This document shows, one piece after another, positions 53,102-62,036 of a stretch of 64,000 bases of DNA. The stretch lies in assembly GCA_903903635.1 (NCBI GenBank), contig CAIUZK010000225.1, forward strand, positions 1-64,000, written 5' to 3'. The DNA is from an uncultured Bacteroidota bacterium (GTDB lineage: Bacteria > Bacteroidota > Bacteroidia > Chitinophagales > Chitinophagaceae). A program made the translations under genes and the position numbers. The notes beneath the pieces were generated by a model. The model was not told the origin of the DNA. It did not search any database and saw only the letters and a program-made list of their open reading frames with translations. Position 1 is the first letter of the stretch, and every line of letters starts with the position of its first letter.

Positions 53102-54769
53102 CTAATGGGCAGCATCGATATTGCTGTCGTAGTCTATGCCTTGCCTGCGAAGGATTCCTTTTACACTCATGGCAAAAAAGGCCAGGTAGGCAAAACAGGC
53201 AACTGTGATCCAGTAGGAATTGTGGATGCCTATGCTCTTCAGGTCGGCGAGTTTGCCCTGTATGGGCGGAATAATGGCTCCTCCCAGTATCATCATTATG
53301 AGGAATGCTGAGCCCTGTGAGGTGAATTTGCCCAGACCGGCTATGGATAATACGAATATGGCCGGCCACATAATAGAGCAAAACAGTCCGCCGCTGAGGA
53401 ATGCGTAGGTAGCTACAGTGCCGGTGGTGAATATGCCAATAATCATGCACAGCATGCCGAACAAAGCAAAAATAAGCAGGGTTTTAGCGGGTTTGTCCTG
53501 GCCGGCATAAAACGCGGCAGCAAGCACCATAACGCAAATGATATAAGAATACAATGGCGTAACATCATTCTTGGCGATAACATTCACCGTCATTACCACA
53601 CCATAGGCTACAACCGGAACAATAAATATGAGTATGGACTTAAGGGATGCAGAAGGATTGAAGTTTTTGATGGAACCTGTCCAGCGACCCACCATAAGGC
53701 TACCCCAGTACATGGAGATAAACGGGGCTACCTGCGATGAGGAATAACCGCCGAAATCATGCTCACCAAGCAATGCGCTCAGATTGCTCTGTATAGATAC
53801 CTCCACCCCTACATAGGTGAAGATAGCCAGCATACCCAGCACAAGCTGAGGATACTTCATGGCGCCCCAGCCCTCGCTTTTCTTTTTGGCCATAGACAAT
53901 GATACAAGCAAGGTTCCAACCAGTATGACGAGACCGGCAAACAACCATTTAATACGGTCCATTTCTATTCCCTGCTTCATTACAGGATCGGTGGTTTCTA
54001 CCCTGTAGCTGTAGAAAATGGGTATGAAAATGGCAATGAGCAAAACAGTAAGGATGATGAGGGCAGTAAGCGCTTTTGGCGAACGTTCGGCATCTGTTTC
54101 ATACTTGCCGGAAGGCAATTTGCGGGAAAAGAAAAATACGGCAGCGGCCAGTACAAACAATGCGCCCACACAGGCATACAGCACGGTTACCTTGCCCAGT
54201 CCAAGTGATTCTATCTGCGCATCGTTGGCCTTTGTTGTGCCAAACAGCGCCAGGGCTACAATGATGGGCCCAATGAATGTGCCGAATGAATTGATACCAC
54301 CACCGAGGTTGATGCGGTTGGCGCCTGTCTCGGCCGGGCCAAGCAGGGCTGCAAAAGGATTGGCGGCTGTTTGTTGTAATGAGAAACCCAGCGCCACGGC
54401 AAAAAGGCCGATGAGCATGCCGGGAAAAGTATTGGCATTCACTGCCAGGATCATAATTACCGCGCCCAGGGCCGAGAACAACAGGCCATAGACTATGCTG
54501 TTGCGATAACCCCAGCGGGCTATCACATCGCGGCCGAATACGGTAGCGATAAAGTACAGGGCCAGTGCGCCGAGGTAGTAAGCCAGGTAAAATGCAAAAT
54601 CAATAAGCTGAGACTGAAACTGATCGAGATGGAAATAATGCTTGCAAAAAGGGATGAATACCCCATTGCCGGCGGCTATAAAACCCCAGAAGAAAAATAC
54701 AATAACGAGTGTGGAAAGGGCCCCTGAATTGGTAGTTGTTGGTTGTGTGCTAGCAGCTTTTTGCTCCAT
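53102..54769 (-). CDS. FucP-type MFS sugar:proton symporter, enlarged
   Basis: FucP/GluP hallmarks: [66 protein letters not shown] and [14 protein letters not shown]. At 555 residues it is over 100 longer than E. coli FucP (438). The extra length is mainly a central insertion (about residues 230-330) with two further membrane helices ([17 protein letters not shown] and [16 protein letters not shown]), so about 14 helices are expected. It imports a hexose or deoxyhexose across the inner membrane; sugar unknown. No sugar-catabolic genes are adjacent. Confidence 0.85.
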   Translation of the reverse strand: MEQKAASTQPTTTNSGALSTLVIVFFFWGFIAAGNGVFIPFCKHYFHLDQFQSQLIDFAFYLAYYLGALALYFIATVFGRDVIARWGYRNSIVYGLLFSALGAVIMILAVNANTFPGMLIGLFAVALGFSLQQTAANPFAALLGPAETGANRINLGGGINSFGTFIGPIIVALALFGTTKANDAQIESLGLGKVTVLYACVGALFVLAAAVFFFSRKLPSGKYETDAERSPKALTALIILTVLLIAIFIPIFYSYRVETTDPVMKQGIEMDRIKWLFAGLVILVGTLLVSLSMAKKKSEGWGAMKYPQLVLGMLAIFTYVGVEVSIQSNLSALLGEHDFGGYSSSQVAPFISMYWGSLMVGRWTGSIKNFNPSASLKSILIFIVPVVAYGVVMTVNVIAKNDVTPLYSYIICVMVLAAAFYAGQDKPAKTLLIFALFGMLCMIIGIFTTGTVATYAFLSGGLFCSIMWPAIFVLSIAGLGKFTSQGSAFLIMMILGGAIIPPIQGKLADLKSIGIHNSYWITVACFAYLAFFAMSVKGILRRQGIDYDSNIDAAH

Positions 54770-55140
54770 AATCTCAAATCATTTGGAGTAAAATAGTAAG
54801 TAATTGCGAATTATTATAATCGGGAGGAGGGGGAGGGTAAAAAGCATATCCCTGAAGGTAGGAACATGGGAGTATAACAGGCCGCTCTATCCCTTGAATG
54901 GCAGTCTCTTTAGCCATACAGGAGGATGGATACTTCGTCAGATAATAAGGGAAGTTAAGGCCAGCATTGAGTTTTTCAGAAAAGATAAAATGGGGTTTGA
55001 ATAAGGCATTGAAATTGCATAATATACTATACCTTACATCTTTATCAGAGAAAGACACTTCGTGGGTTTATCTGAAATCAGTTAGGGTGTTTTAAAATCT
55101 ATCTTTATATTTATTTAAAGATATAAACGAGAGAGGGTAT
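54770..55140. other. 371-bp intergenic region, nothing recognised
   Basis: A divergent spacer. A 94-codon open frame on the minus strand has no protein-like features. No clear promoter box with a perfect consensus was found. Confidence 0.5.
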
Positions 55141-55788
55141 ATGTGTTTTTCAACTGAAGCAAGTTTCGGAGCAAGCGCTATTATATTAACTATCGGTGCG
55201 GTTTGTATTAATAAATCCGTTGGTCTTCCTCAAAGGGTTTTAAGCTGTATACCAATTGTATTTGGCATTCAGCAATTTGCAGAGGGTATTGTGTGGCTGA
55301 CTTTGTCACATCCTGGTCTTACGCCTTGGGATAAGATCTCCACTTATGCATTCCTGATATTTGCCGAGGTGGTTTGGCCCTTACTTGTACCACTTGCAGT
55401 ATGGCTGCTGGAAACGAATAATCGTAAGAAAAAAATACTTTCGTTTTTTCTTTTATCAGGGGCAATTTTGTCGTGTGTTCTGGGTATTACCTTGCTGGTT
55501 TTGCCCGTGCAGTCAAGTGTATCCTGTTACCATATAGTTTATAATATTCAGTACCCGCAATATCTTAAGCACCTCGGTATTTTTTATTTTTCAGTAACTG
55601 TGGTTCCACTCGTTATATCCAGTGTAAAAGGACTTAGGTTTATGGGTATAACCATTTTGTTGTCTTATATAGTTGCATACATATTATACAAGGATTACCT
55701 TCTCTCTGTATGGTGCTTTTTTGCGGCTATTATCAGTATAATTGTGCTATATGTGATCCGGCAATTGAACAGGATACCTAAACCTTGA
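55141..55788 (+). CDS. DUF6629 family integral membrane protein
   Basis: Starts MCFSTEASFGASAII, the typical opening of the DUF6629 family, and has about seven membrane helices in 215 residues. A conserved aromatic/acidic region IQQFAEGIVWL and FAEVVWPLLVPL is present. The function is unknown; inner-membrane location. Convergent to rpsG and separated from it by about 230 bp. Confidence 0.75.
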   Translation: MCFSTEASFGASAIILTIGAVCINKSVGLPQRVLSCIPIVFGIQQFAEGIVWLTLSHPGLTPWDKISTYAFLIFAEVVWPLLVPLAVWLLETNNRKKKILSFFLLSGAILSCVLGITLLVLPVQSSVSCYHIVYNIQYPQYLKHLGIFYFSVTVVPLVISSVKGLRFMGITILLSYIVAYILYKDYLLSVWCFFAAIISIIVLYVIRQLNRIPKP

Positions 55789-55955
55789 TCATCAGGCAAT
55801 TTGAAATCCCTGCGTGGCGTGAATATTGTAGTGCGAGAGCTAAAAGTAATTACCCCAATGGGTATTATGGAATAATCGGGTGAGATACCCCTGCCACAAA
55901 AGACATTTTGGACTTCAAAATCCAACCGGGAATGAATCAGGGTTGGTAGCATCAT

Positions 55956-55986
55956 TAAAAAAAAAATCCCACCCAGAGGGCAGGAT
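55956..55986 (-). terminator. terminator after rpsG
   Basis: On the minus strand an imperfect stem (ATCCTGCCC with GGGTGGGAT) is followed by a run of ten T. It lies 32 bp after the rpsG stop and ends the short str operon. Confidence 0.75.
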
Positions 55987-56017
55987 CTTTGATATATATT
56001 GAAATGATAGTGTGTGG

Positions 56018-56485
56018 TTATACTTTGAAATGCGAGAATGCCTTGTTGGCTTCAGCCATACGGTGCGTATCTTCTTTTTTCTTGAAAGCTCCGCCTTCAC
56101 CTTTAGCTGCTGCAACGATTTCGTTGGCCAGCTTGTCGGCGATGGTTTTACCGTTACGCTCACGCGAGAAACGGATAAGCCACTTCATGCTTAAAGAGAT
56201 TTTGCGATCAGGGCGAACCTCAGAAGGAATCTGGAAGGTAGCTCCACCAATACGGCGGCTACGAACTTCAACAGCAGGGGTTACGTTATTCAAAGCGCGT
56301 TTCCACACTTCATAACCTTCCTCATTGTTCATTTTGGTTACCTTATCGAGGGCATCGTAGAATGCGCCCAGAACCACAGTTTTGTTACCACCTATCATAA
56401 GGCAGTTTACAAAACGGGTTACGTTTTTATCGTTAAATTTCGGATCCGGTGCTAACGGAAGTTTTTTTGCCTGTGCCTTTCTCAT
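56018..56485 (-). CDS. rpsG: 30S ribosomal protein uS7
   Basis: Ribosomal protein S7 with [39 protein letters not shown] split over the beta-hairpin, and the C-terminal [20 protein letters not shown]. It binds the 3' major domain of 16S rRNA. 155 residues, normal. It follows rpsL by 37 bp. Unlike the usual str operon there is no fusA after it; a terminator follows instead. Confidence 0.98.
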   Translation of the reverse strand: MRKAQAKKLPLAPDPKFNDKNVTRFVNCLMIGGNKTVVLGAFYDALDKVTKMNNEEGYEVWKRALNNVTPAVEVRSRRIGGATFQIPSEVRPDRKISLSMKWLIRFSRERNGKTIADKLANEIVAAAKGEGGAFKKKEDTHRMAEANKAFSHFKV

Positions 56486-56522
56486 CGAATTTGATTGGCT
56501 TATATTAAAGAGTTATGAAAAA

Positions 56523-56936
56523 TTATTTTTTCTTGGCTGGCGCACCCTTAGCTGCACCTGCTTTTACTTTTTCTTTCTTGGTACCATACTTACTACGGCT
56601 CTTCTTACGGTCTTTTACACCGGCAGTATCGAGCGCACCACGAACGATGTGATAACGTACACCTGGAAGGTCCTTAACACGACCACCACGGATAAGCACA
56701 ATTGAGTGCTCCTGAAGGTTGTGGCCTTCTCCTGGTATGTATGCGATCACCTCAACTTTATTGGTCAGGCGCACTTTAGCCACTTTACGCAGGGCCGAGT
56801 TTGGCTTCTTAGGCGTTGTTGTATAAACGCGGGTACAAACACCGCGGCGTTGTGGGCAGGAGTCAAGAGCGCGGGACTTTGATTTTGTCCGCATTTGCTC
56901 ACGGCCTTTACGTACTAATTGTTGTATGGTAGGCAT
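56523..56936 (-). CDS. rpsL: 30S ribosomal protein uS12
   Basis: Ribosomal protein S12: [13 protein letters not shown], the decoding-site loop [20 protein letters not shown] in which the streptomycin-site lysine is wild type, [28 protein letters not shown], and a Lys/Ala-rich tail. It controls decoding accuracy at the A site. 137 residues. First gene of the unit, behind a perfect -7 box. Confidence 0.98.
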   Translation of the reverse strand: MPTIQQLVRKGREQMRTKSKSRALDSCPQRRGVCTRVYTTTPKKPNSALRKVAKVRLTNKVEVIAYIPGEGHNLQEHSIVLIRGGRVKDLPGVRYHIVRGALDTAGVKDRKKSRSKYGTKKEKVKAGAAKGAPAKKK

Positions 56937-56970
56937 TGCTTACTTTAATGTAATTTTTTAAATCGGAGCG

Positions 56971-56978
56971 CAAAGATA
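56971..56978 (-). promoter_or_regulatory. -7 box (TATCTTTG) for rpsL-rpsG
   Basis: An exact TAnnTTTG match, 34 nt before rpsL, leaves a short leader. The 261 bp upstream to 57239 show nothing else. Confidence 0.6.
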
Positions 56979-57239
56979 GGGGAATAAATCAAAAGTAAAA
57001 ACTAAAAATGCAAAAAAAATTTATGAAGATGATTTTATTGCCTGTTTTATTGATTTTTAGTCATAAAATGAATGAAAAATAAATATCTTGTAGCATTTCT
57101 AAGTCCAAATTCAGGTTATTTTTGATAAGTAAGGGCTCGTTTTAACAACAGAAAAATTGCTGAAATGATATTTGCTGTAAAAAAAATTGGCCGCCTGCTG
57201 TAAAATATCCTGTTCGGTACGAAAAACTATGGGAAAGCG

Positions 57240-57371
57240 ATGCGTATTTTACTATTTCTGCTGGTAATAACGGTGGTAGCAGGAAGCTGTACCCAAAAGT
57301 TAAAACGAATAAAAAGCAGAGTTGAAATTATTGCGGTTTTTCGTTCAGCAGTAATTTTATATCGCCTATGA
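57240..57371 (+). CDS. possible 43-residue lipoprotein, antisense to the SCO1 3' end
   Basis: ATG at 57240 opens MRILLFLLVITVVAGSC, a good signal peptide with a near-lipobox (AGSC), then a basic stretch (TQKLKRIKSR) and a stop at 57369-57371. Its last 44 bases lie opposite the end of the SCO1 gene. It could be a small entericidin-like lipoprotein or the decayed start of a larger lost gene. Confidence 0.3.
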   Translation: MRILLFLLVITVVAGSCTQKLKRIKSRVEIIAVFRSAVILYRL

Positions 57372-57975
57372 GTTTATCAATATCAGCCTTCTCCAGCCCA
57401 TCATAAAAACCGCGAACACGGCCATAGCCATCAACCAGTGTGTAGTGCTTGTCGTGTATGAAATCATCGGTTATGGTTACGCCGTTTGCCGTATCGGCAG
57501 CATTGATGAGGTAGCTGTAACGGGCCATGTCGTAGAGTTGTTTTTTGTCGCCGGTAAGGAACACCCACTGGTCGGGGTCGGCATCGAAGCGAAGGCTGTA
57601 ATTTTTAAGCGCTTTTACCGAATCCTTGGTGGGGTCTACGGTATGCGATAATATCATGACCCGCTTATTGCCCCTGAAAGCAGCATAAACTTTAGCCAGG
57701 TTCTCATTCATTTTTGGGCAGATTCCTTTGCAGGTGGCATAGAAGTACTCTACCACACAGATTTTACCCTTAACATCATTGTCTGTAATTGTTTTTCCAT
57801 CCTGATTGGTGAAGGAGAAAGGGGAAATATGGTGGTTCTGGTCGTTGCCAATAATGGGCAACACGGGTTTGTTTTTTTCATTGTCTTTTATTTTTGGAAA
57901 GACATATCCGATGAAAGCTGTGGCCAGCGCCATGAAAAATACAATCAAAAAAATGGAGGTCTTATTCATCTTCAT
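57328..57975 (-). CDS. SCO1/SenC family copper-binding thioredoxin-like protein
   Basis: An N-terminal membrane anchor (TSIFLIVFFMALATAFIGYVF) precedes a thioredoxin fold with the copper-binding CKGIC (CxxxC) and the distant histidine in DDFIHDKHYTLV. SCO proteins deliver copper to the CuA site of cytochrome c oxidase. The start at 57975 is set by a -7 box four bases upstream; 19 further codons upstream would include the promoter. 215 residues from this start, normal. Confidence 0.9.
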   Translation of the reverse strand: MKMNKTSIFLIVFFMALATAFIGYVFPKIKDNEKNKPVLPIIGNDQNHHISPFSFTNQDGKTITDNDVKGKICVVEYFYATCKGICPKMNENLAKVYAAFRGNKRVMILSHTVDPTKDSVKALKNYSLRFDADPDQWVFLTGDKKQLYDMARYSYLINAADTANGVTITDDFIHDKHYTLVDGYGRVRGFYDGLEKADIDKLIGDIKLLLNEKPQ

Positions 57976-57979
57976 GGCG

Positions 57980-57987
57980 CAAATGTA
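57980..57987 (-). promoter_or_regulatory. -7 box (TACATTTG), four bases before the SCO1 start codon
   Basis: Minus-strand TACATTTG-CGCC-ATG. Same arrangement as the aspartate aminotransferase gene; implies a leaderless message. Confidence 0.6.
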
Positions 57988-58081
57988 ACCCCGGCCGGCC
58001 CGAAAGCTTGCCCTTGCCAGGGGCTTTAACAAAATATTTTATTCCATAATAACCCATTCAACCATTATAAATGAAATAAAA

Positions 58082-58110
58082 ATCCCGCTATGCAAACAAC
58101 ATAGCGGGAT
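58082..58110 (-). terminator. terminator after the glutathione peroxidase gene
   Basis: Perfect 11-bp arms ATCCCGCTATG/CATAGCGGGAT with a 7-nt loop, followed on the minus strand by TTTTTATTTC. Confidence 0.85.
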
Positions 58111-58128
58111 AAATATAGCCAGGCGACC

Positions 58129-58677
58129 TTATGGTTTTCCTATAGCTGAAATTACTTCCAGCGTATTCGGCTTGGTGCCTGGTTCAATAACCTTTATGAG
58201 GTTGCCGGTTTCGTCGATCAGGTATTTCTGAAAATTCCAGCTCACTTTACTGTCTTTAAATTTATTGTATTTTTTGCTGGTCAGCCATTTGTAGATAGGG
58301 GCCATATTATCGCCCTTTACAGATATCTTGGCTGCCATAGGAAAGGTAACACTGTAGTTTTTTGTACAGAATTGAGCGATCTCCTGGTTGGTGCCCGGCT
58401 CCTGGGCCCCGAAATCATTGGCAGGGAATCCAACAATGACCAGTTTGCCCTTATACATTTTATAAACGTTCTCGAGATCGGCATATTGGGGTGTATTACC
58501 ACATTGCGATGCGGTATTTACAATCAGTATTTTCTTTCCCTTGAATTTAGAGAAATCGATAGTGCCGCCTGTAAGTCCTTCCACCTTAAAGTCGTAGATA
58601 CTGGCAGGGATAGGTTCGTTTTTGGGCGCTGCAAAAAAGATAAAGAACTTGATGAGGAAAATGGTTAGTACGGACAT
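58129..58677 (-). CDS. glutathione peroxidase family protein (thiol peroxidase)
   Basis: Contains the Cys form of the GPx active site: VNTASQCGNTPQY, the second signature VGFPANDFGAQEPG with the glutamine-type region, and the tryptophan in VSWNFQKYLID. Such enzymes usually reduce peroxides with thioredoxin. An N-terminal hydrophobic segment (VLTIFLIKFFIFFAA) indicates export or anchoring. I start at 58677 because a -7 box covers the upstream Met at 58698. Length normal. Confidence 0.9.
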   Translation of the reverse strand: MSVLTIFLIKFFIFFAAPKNEPIPASIYDFKVEGLTGGTIDFSKFKGKKILIVNTASQCGNTPQYADLENVYKMYKGKLVIVGFPANDFGAQEPGTNQEIAQFCTKNYSVTFPMAAKISVKGDNMAPIYKWLTSKKYNKFKDSKVSWNFQKYLIDETGNLIKVIEPGTKPNTLEVISAIGKP

Positions 58678-58695
58678 GAATTTATTAGTTTGAAA

Positions 58696-58703
58696 CAAAT
58701 ATA
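58696..58703 (-). promoter_or_regulatory. -7 box (TATATTTG) for the GPx gene
   Basis: TATATTTG on the minus strand, with a TTG 22 bp upstream (58726-58728) as a possible -33 element, 18 nt before the chosen ATG. Confidence 0.5.
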
Positions 58704-58785
58704 GTAAGTTCCTTCATTTTATTCCCAATGAAACAAAGTTTATCTTTTTAAATTCGCACTTTGAAGAAATACGCTGAACTATCTA

Positions 58786-58793
58786 TAAATTTG
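58786..58793 (+). promoter_or_regulatory. -7 box (TAAATTTG) for the DUF1624 gene
   Basis: TAAATTTG with TTTG 22 bp upstream (58760-58763). It ends seven bases before the ATG, so the leader would be very short. Confidence 0.55.
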
Positions 58794-58800
58794 GAAGGCC

Positions 58801-59934
58801 ATGCAGATAAATAATTCCAGAATAAACTCAATAGACATATTGCGTGGTCTTGTCATGGTTGTAATGGCCCTCGACCATGTGCGCGATTTTTTCAGTGATT
58901 TTAAGTTCCAGCCCACAGACCTGGAGCATGCTGGTACGATTATGTTTTTTACCAGGTGGGTGACCCATTTTTGCGCGCCTGTTTTTATATTTCTGTCGGG
59001 GGTAAGCGCATTTCTGTCTTTAGGTAAGGGAAGAACCTTAAATCAGGAGGCGTATAGATTACTGACCAGGGGCATCTGGCTTATCTTTCTTGAATTCACA
59101 TTTGTGCGGTTTGGCTGGACATTTAATGTTGATTACAGCCTGATCATCATGCAGGTGATATGGGCGATAGGGGTGAGTATGGTGGTATTATCGGGGCTTA
59201 TTTTTTTGCCGAGGGCTGTTATACTGTGCATTGCATTAGTGATGATATCCGGACATAATTTGCTGGACAGCCTGCATCCATCGGGGGCGGCAGGTGTTTT
59301 GTGGCAGTTTATACATATTCAAGGTCCGGTTCATTATGGGCATGGCAATACCATTTTTGTTATTTATCCGGTGGTGCCATGGATAGGTGTCATGGCGGCA
59401 GGGTATTGTTTTGGCGCCTTGTTCAGGATGCCTGAACAGGTGAGATTCAGGTGGCAGTATATAATCGGGTTCAGTTGCATCGGCTTGTTTATTCTGCTCA
59501 GGCTTTTAAATAGTTATGGAGACCCATTGCACTGGACAACACAAACAGCCTGGTGGCGCACAGTCTTGTCGTTTATCAACTGTACGAAGTATCCGCCATC
59601 TTTACTGTATCTGCTCATGACCATTGGTCCGGCCATAGCGCTGCTGCCCGTTTTTGAAAAGCTGAAGGGGAAGGCAGGAAGTGTAATGAAGGTATATGGT
59701 CAGGTCCCATTATTTTACTACCTGCTGCATATATACCTGATTCATGGTTTGGGTGTGCTGGCAAGTTATCTGTTCAGTGGTGGCGCGCTGGTTTCGCCAT
59801 TTGATCTTCCGGGATATGCACTTTGGGTGGTGTATGCTGTCTGGTTGTCGGCAGTTGTTCTATTATACTTTCCATGCAGGTGGTTTGCGGGAATAAAAAA
59901 AAGCCACCGGAAATGGTGGCTTAGTTACTTATAA
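58801..59934 (+). CDS. DUF1624/heparan-alpha-glucosaminide N-acetyltransferase-like membrane protein
   Basis: About ten membrane helices. The opening RINSIDILRGLVMVVMALDHVRDFF contains the DxxRG and DH motif of the DUF1624/acyltransferase-related group (the run is split here as SIDILRG and MALDHVRDF). HFCAPVFIFLSGVSAFL and FYYLLHIYLIHGL are further family marks. The group transfers acyl units across membranes; bacterial substrates are largely unknown. The last codons overlap the terminator of the convergent dapA. Confidence 0.85.
   Translation: MQINNSRINSIDILRGLVMVVMALDHVRDFFSDFKFQPTDLEHAGTIMFFTRWVTHFCAPVFIFLSGVSAFLSLGKGRTLNQEAYRLLTRGIWLIFLEFTFVRFGWTFNVDYSLIIMQVIWAIGVSMVVLSGLIFLPRAVILCIALVMISGHNLLDSLHPSGAAGVLWQFIHIQGPVHYGHGNTIFVIYPVVPWIGVMAAGYCFGALFRMPEQVRFRWQYIIGFSCIGLFILLRLLNSYGDPLHWTTQTAWWRTVLSFINCTKYPPSLLYLLMTIGPAIALLPVFEKLKGKAGSVMKVYGQVPLFYYLLHIYLIHGLGVLASYLFSGGALVSPFDLPGYALWVVYAVWLSAVVLLYFPCRWFAGIKKSHRKWWLSYL
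59892..59922 (-). terminator. dapA terminator inside the convergent gene's coding end
   Basis: AAGCCACC/GGTGGCTT arms with a 6-nt loop (59901-59922) are followed on the minus strand by about eight T (59894-59902 region). It serves dapA but also encodes the C-terminal KKSHRKWWLS of the DUF1624 protein on the other strand. Confidence 0.8.
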
Positions 59935-59948
59935 TCTTAGTGTTTAAA

Positions 59949-60830
59949 TTAACCGTTGAGAAACGCAGTAATGCGTGCTGCAGTAGCTTCTGTTACCGGA
60001 ACCAGAGGCAGACGTAATACATTTTCACAAAGGCCCTGCTGGTGCAAAACGAACTTTGCGCCGGCAGGATTGCCATCTGCAAAAAGCAGGTCGAAACCAG
60101 GCAGCATTTTGTAGAGTACTTTGCGGGCTTTTTCGAATTTGCCAACAATAGCAAGGTTGACAATATCTGTCACTTCTTTTGTATAGCAATTTGCTGCTAC
60201 CGAAATGACACCTTCCATACCAATAGCCATTTGCGCCAGAACCAGGTTGTCATCGCCCGAAAGTACATTGAAGTTGTCGGGTTTTGTGCGCATCAATTCC
60301 ATGCACTGAACCATGTTGCCACTTGCTTCCTTGATACCAACAATGTTCTTGAAGTCTTTAGCCAAACGAACAATTGTCTCGGGTAAAATGTTGCTGCCCG
60401 TGCGGCCAGGAACATTGTACATGTAGATCTGCTTGTTGGTTGCACCAGCCAAAGCTGCGAAGTGCTGGTAAATTCCTTCCTGAGAAGGTTTGGTGTAATA
60501 GGGCACTACACTCAGTATGTAGTCGACACCACGGAGGTCCATAGTTTTTAACTGCTGAACCACCTCTTCGGTGTTATTCCCCCCCACGCCGCATACCAGT
60601 GGTACTTTGTTGGCCGTGTAACTAATAATGGCAGAAAGTACTTCTTGTCTTTCTGCGGCACTAAGCGTTGAAGTCTCGGCTGTAGTGCCCAATGCGACAA
60701 GGAAATCAACGCCTCCTCTGATTAAATTGTCGACTAATTTCTCCAATGCGGGATAGTCTACCATCCCATTTTGCTGAAAAGGCGTAATCATTGCCACGCC
60801 TGTTCCCTTAAGTTGTTGATTTGTTGCCAT
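59949..60830 (-). CDS. dapA: 4-hydroxy-tetrahydrodipicolinate synthase
   Basis: A TIM-barrel lyase that condenses pyruvate and aspartate semialdehyde in lysine/diaminopimelate synthesis. Signatures: GVAMITPFQQNG, ALGTTAETSTLS, the tyrosine in IYMYNVPGRTGSN and the Schiff-base lysine in VGIKEASGN. The start is MATNQQL at 60830, preferred over one seven codons upstream. 293 residues, normal. Supplies diaminopimelate for peptidoglycan. Confidence 0.96.
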   Translation of the reverse strand: MATNQQLKGTGVAMITPFQQNGMVDYPALEKLVDNLIRGGVDFLVALGTTAETSTLSAAERQEVLSAIISYTANKVPLVCGVGGNNTEEVVQQLKTMDLRGVDYILSVVPYYTKPSQEGIYQHFAALAGATNKQIYMYNVPGRTGSNILPETIVRLAKDFKNIVGIKEASGNMVQCMELMRTKPDNFNVLSGDDNLVLAQMAIGMEGVISVAANCYTKEVTDIVNLAIVGKFEKARKVLYKMLPGFDLLFADGNPAGAKFVLHQQGLCENVLRLPLVPVTEATAARITAFLNG

Positions 60831-60931
60831 TTTATATAGTTTAGTTTCCAATTAGTCCATCCATGGTGAGGGTAACAAAAGAACTATGAGGGTTACATAT
60901 AAAATTGAACCAGCAATATTTTTCTACAATA

Positions 60932-61903
60932 CTATACTACCGCATTAAATTCCACCTCATCATAAAAGCCCATTTCAGACAGCTTGTCTATGCGCTGACT
61001 GATACGGGTTTCGGGATCGATAGTATTTAAAACAGTTAATGTTTTCAATAAGTAATTTTTTAAAGTTTCTGCCATTTTTTCGGGGTCAGAATGTGCACCA
61101 CCAACGGGCTCAGGAATTACATCATCTACCAGTCCGAAAGCACTCATGTCCTGAGACGTTAAACGGAGTTGTTCGGCTGCTTTTTCCTTGAAATTCCAAC
61201 TGCGCCATAAAATGGAAGAGCATGATTCGGGAGAAATAACAGAATACCAGGTATTCTCCATCATGGCCACCCTGTCGCCAATACCAATGCCCAAAGCGCC
61301 TCCTGAAGCACCTTCGCCAATAATTACGCAGATAACGGGTACTTTCATGTTAACCATTTCAAAGAGGTTGCGGGCAATGGCTTCAGCCTGGCCACGTTCT
61401 TCGGCTTCCAGACCAGGGAAAGCTCCCGGAGTATCAATGAAGGTAATAACAGGTCTGTTGAATTTTTCGGCAATTTTCATAAGCCGGAGCGCCTTACGAT
61501 ATCCTTCAGGATTAGCCATGCCGAAATTGCGCATCTGGCGTAATTTGGTGTTAGTGCCTTTTTGCTGGCCAAGCACCATTACGGGCTGTCCGTCAAGTTC
61601 AGCCATACCGCCAACCATGGCTTTATCATCTTTAACCTGGCGATCGCCAAATAACTCTGTGAAATTCGTGAATATCTTCTCTATATAAAAAAGTGTATAT
61701 GGTCTGTCGGGATGACGGCTCAATTGTACTCTTTGCCATGGAGTAAGGTTGTCGTAAATCTGTGTCCGGGTTTTCTCGATTGCAGCTTCTAATTCACGAA
61801 TACTGCCGGCCGCATCTACTTTATTTTTAGCAGAAAGCTCTTTTAGCTTGTGTATCTGCGAAAAAAGGTCTTCAAGTGGTTTTTCAAAATCCAAAAAAAT
61901 CAT
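60932..61903 (-). CDS. accA: acetyl-CoA carboxylase carboxyltransferase subunit alpha
   Basis: Alpha subunit of the carboxyltransferase that makes malonyl-CoA. An N-terminal helical region ([19 protein letters not shown]) precedes the crotonase-like core: [10 protein letters not shown]-type strand ([20 protein letters not shown]), [30 protein letters not shown] and [13 protein letters not shown]. The start at 61903 follows a -7 box by 18 nt. The beta subunit gene is not in the window. Confidence 0.97.
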   Translation of the reverse strand: MIFLDFEKPLEDLFSQIHKLKELSAKNKVDAAGSIRELEAAIEKTRTQIYDNLTPWQRVQLSRHPDRPYTLFYIEKIFTNFTELFGDRQVKDDKAMVGGMAELDGQPVMVLGQQKGTNTKLRQMRNFGMANPEGYRKALRLMKIAEKFNRPVITFIDTPGAFPGLEAEERGQAEAIARNLFEMVNMKVPVICVIIGEGASGGALGIGIGDRVAMMENTWYSVISPESCSSILWRSWNFKEKAAEQLRLTSQDMSAFGLVDDVIPEPVGGAHSDPEKMAETLKNYLLKTLTVLNTIDPETRISQRIDKLSEMGFYDEVEFNAVV

Positions 61904-61921
61904 AAAAAATAGTTTCCTATA

Positions 61922-61929
61922 CAAATGTA
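61922..61929 (-). promoter_or_regulatory. -7 box (TACATTTG) for accA
   Basis: An exact TAnnTTTG match on the minus strand, 18 nt before the ATG at 61903; it overlaps a more distal Met codon and so rules that start out. Confidence 0.55.
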
Positions 61930-62036
61930 GCGATAATAAAATTAAAAATAATCCGACTTTTCATTGTTAGTAAAACAGAAACATTTCATTGGGAAAACCC
62001 GAGTTATCTGTTTATTATATATTTTATACTAAGTTG

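Noticed and set aside
54774-55058. 94-codon minus-strand frame as a gene
   Set aside because: No signal, domain or plausible composition (proline run from a GGGAGGAGGGGGAGGG stretch); upstream spacing does not fit an operon.
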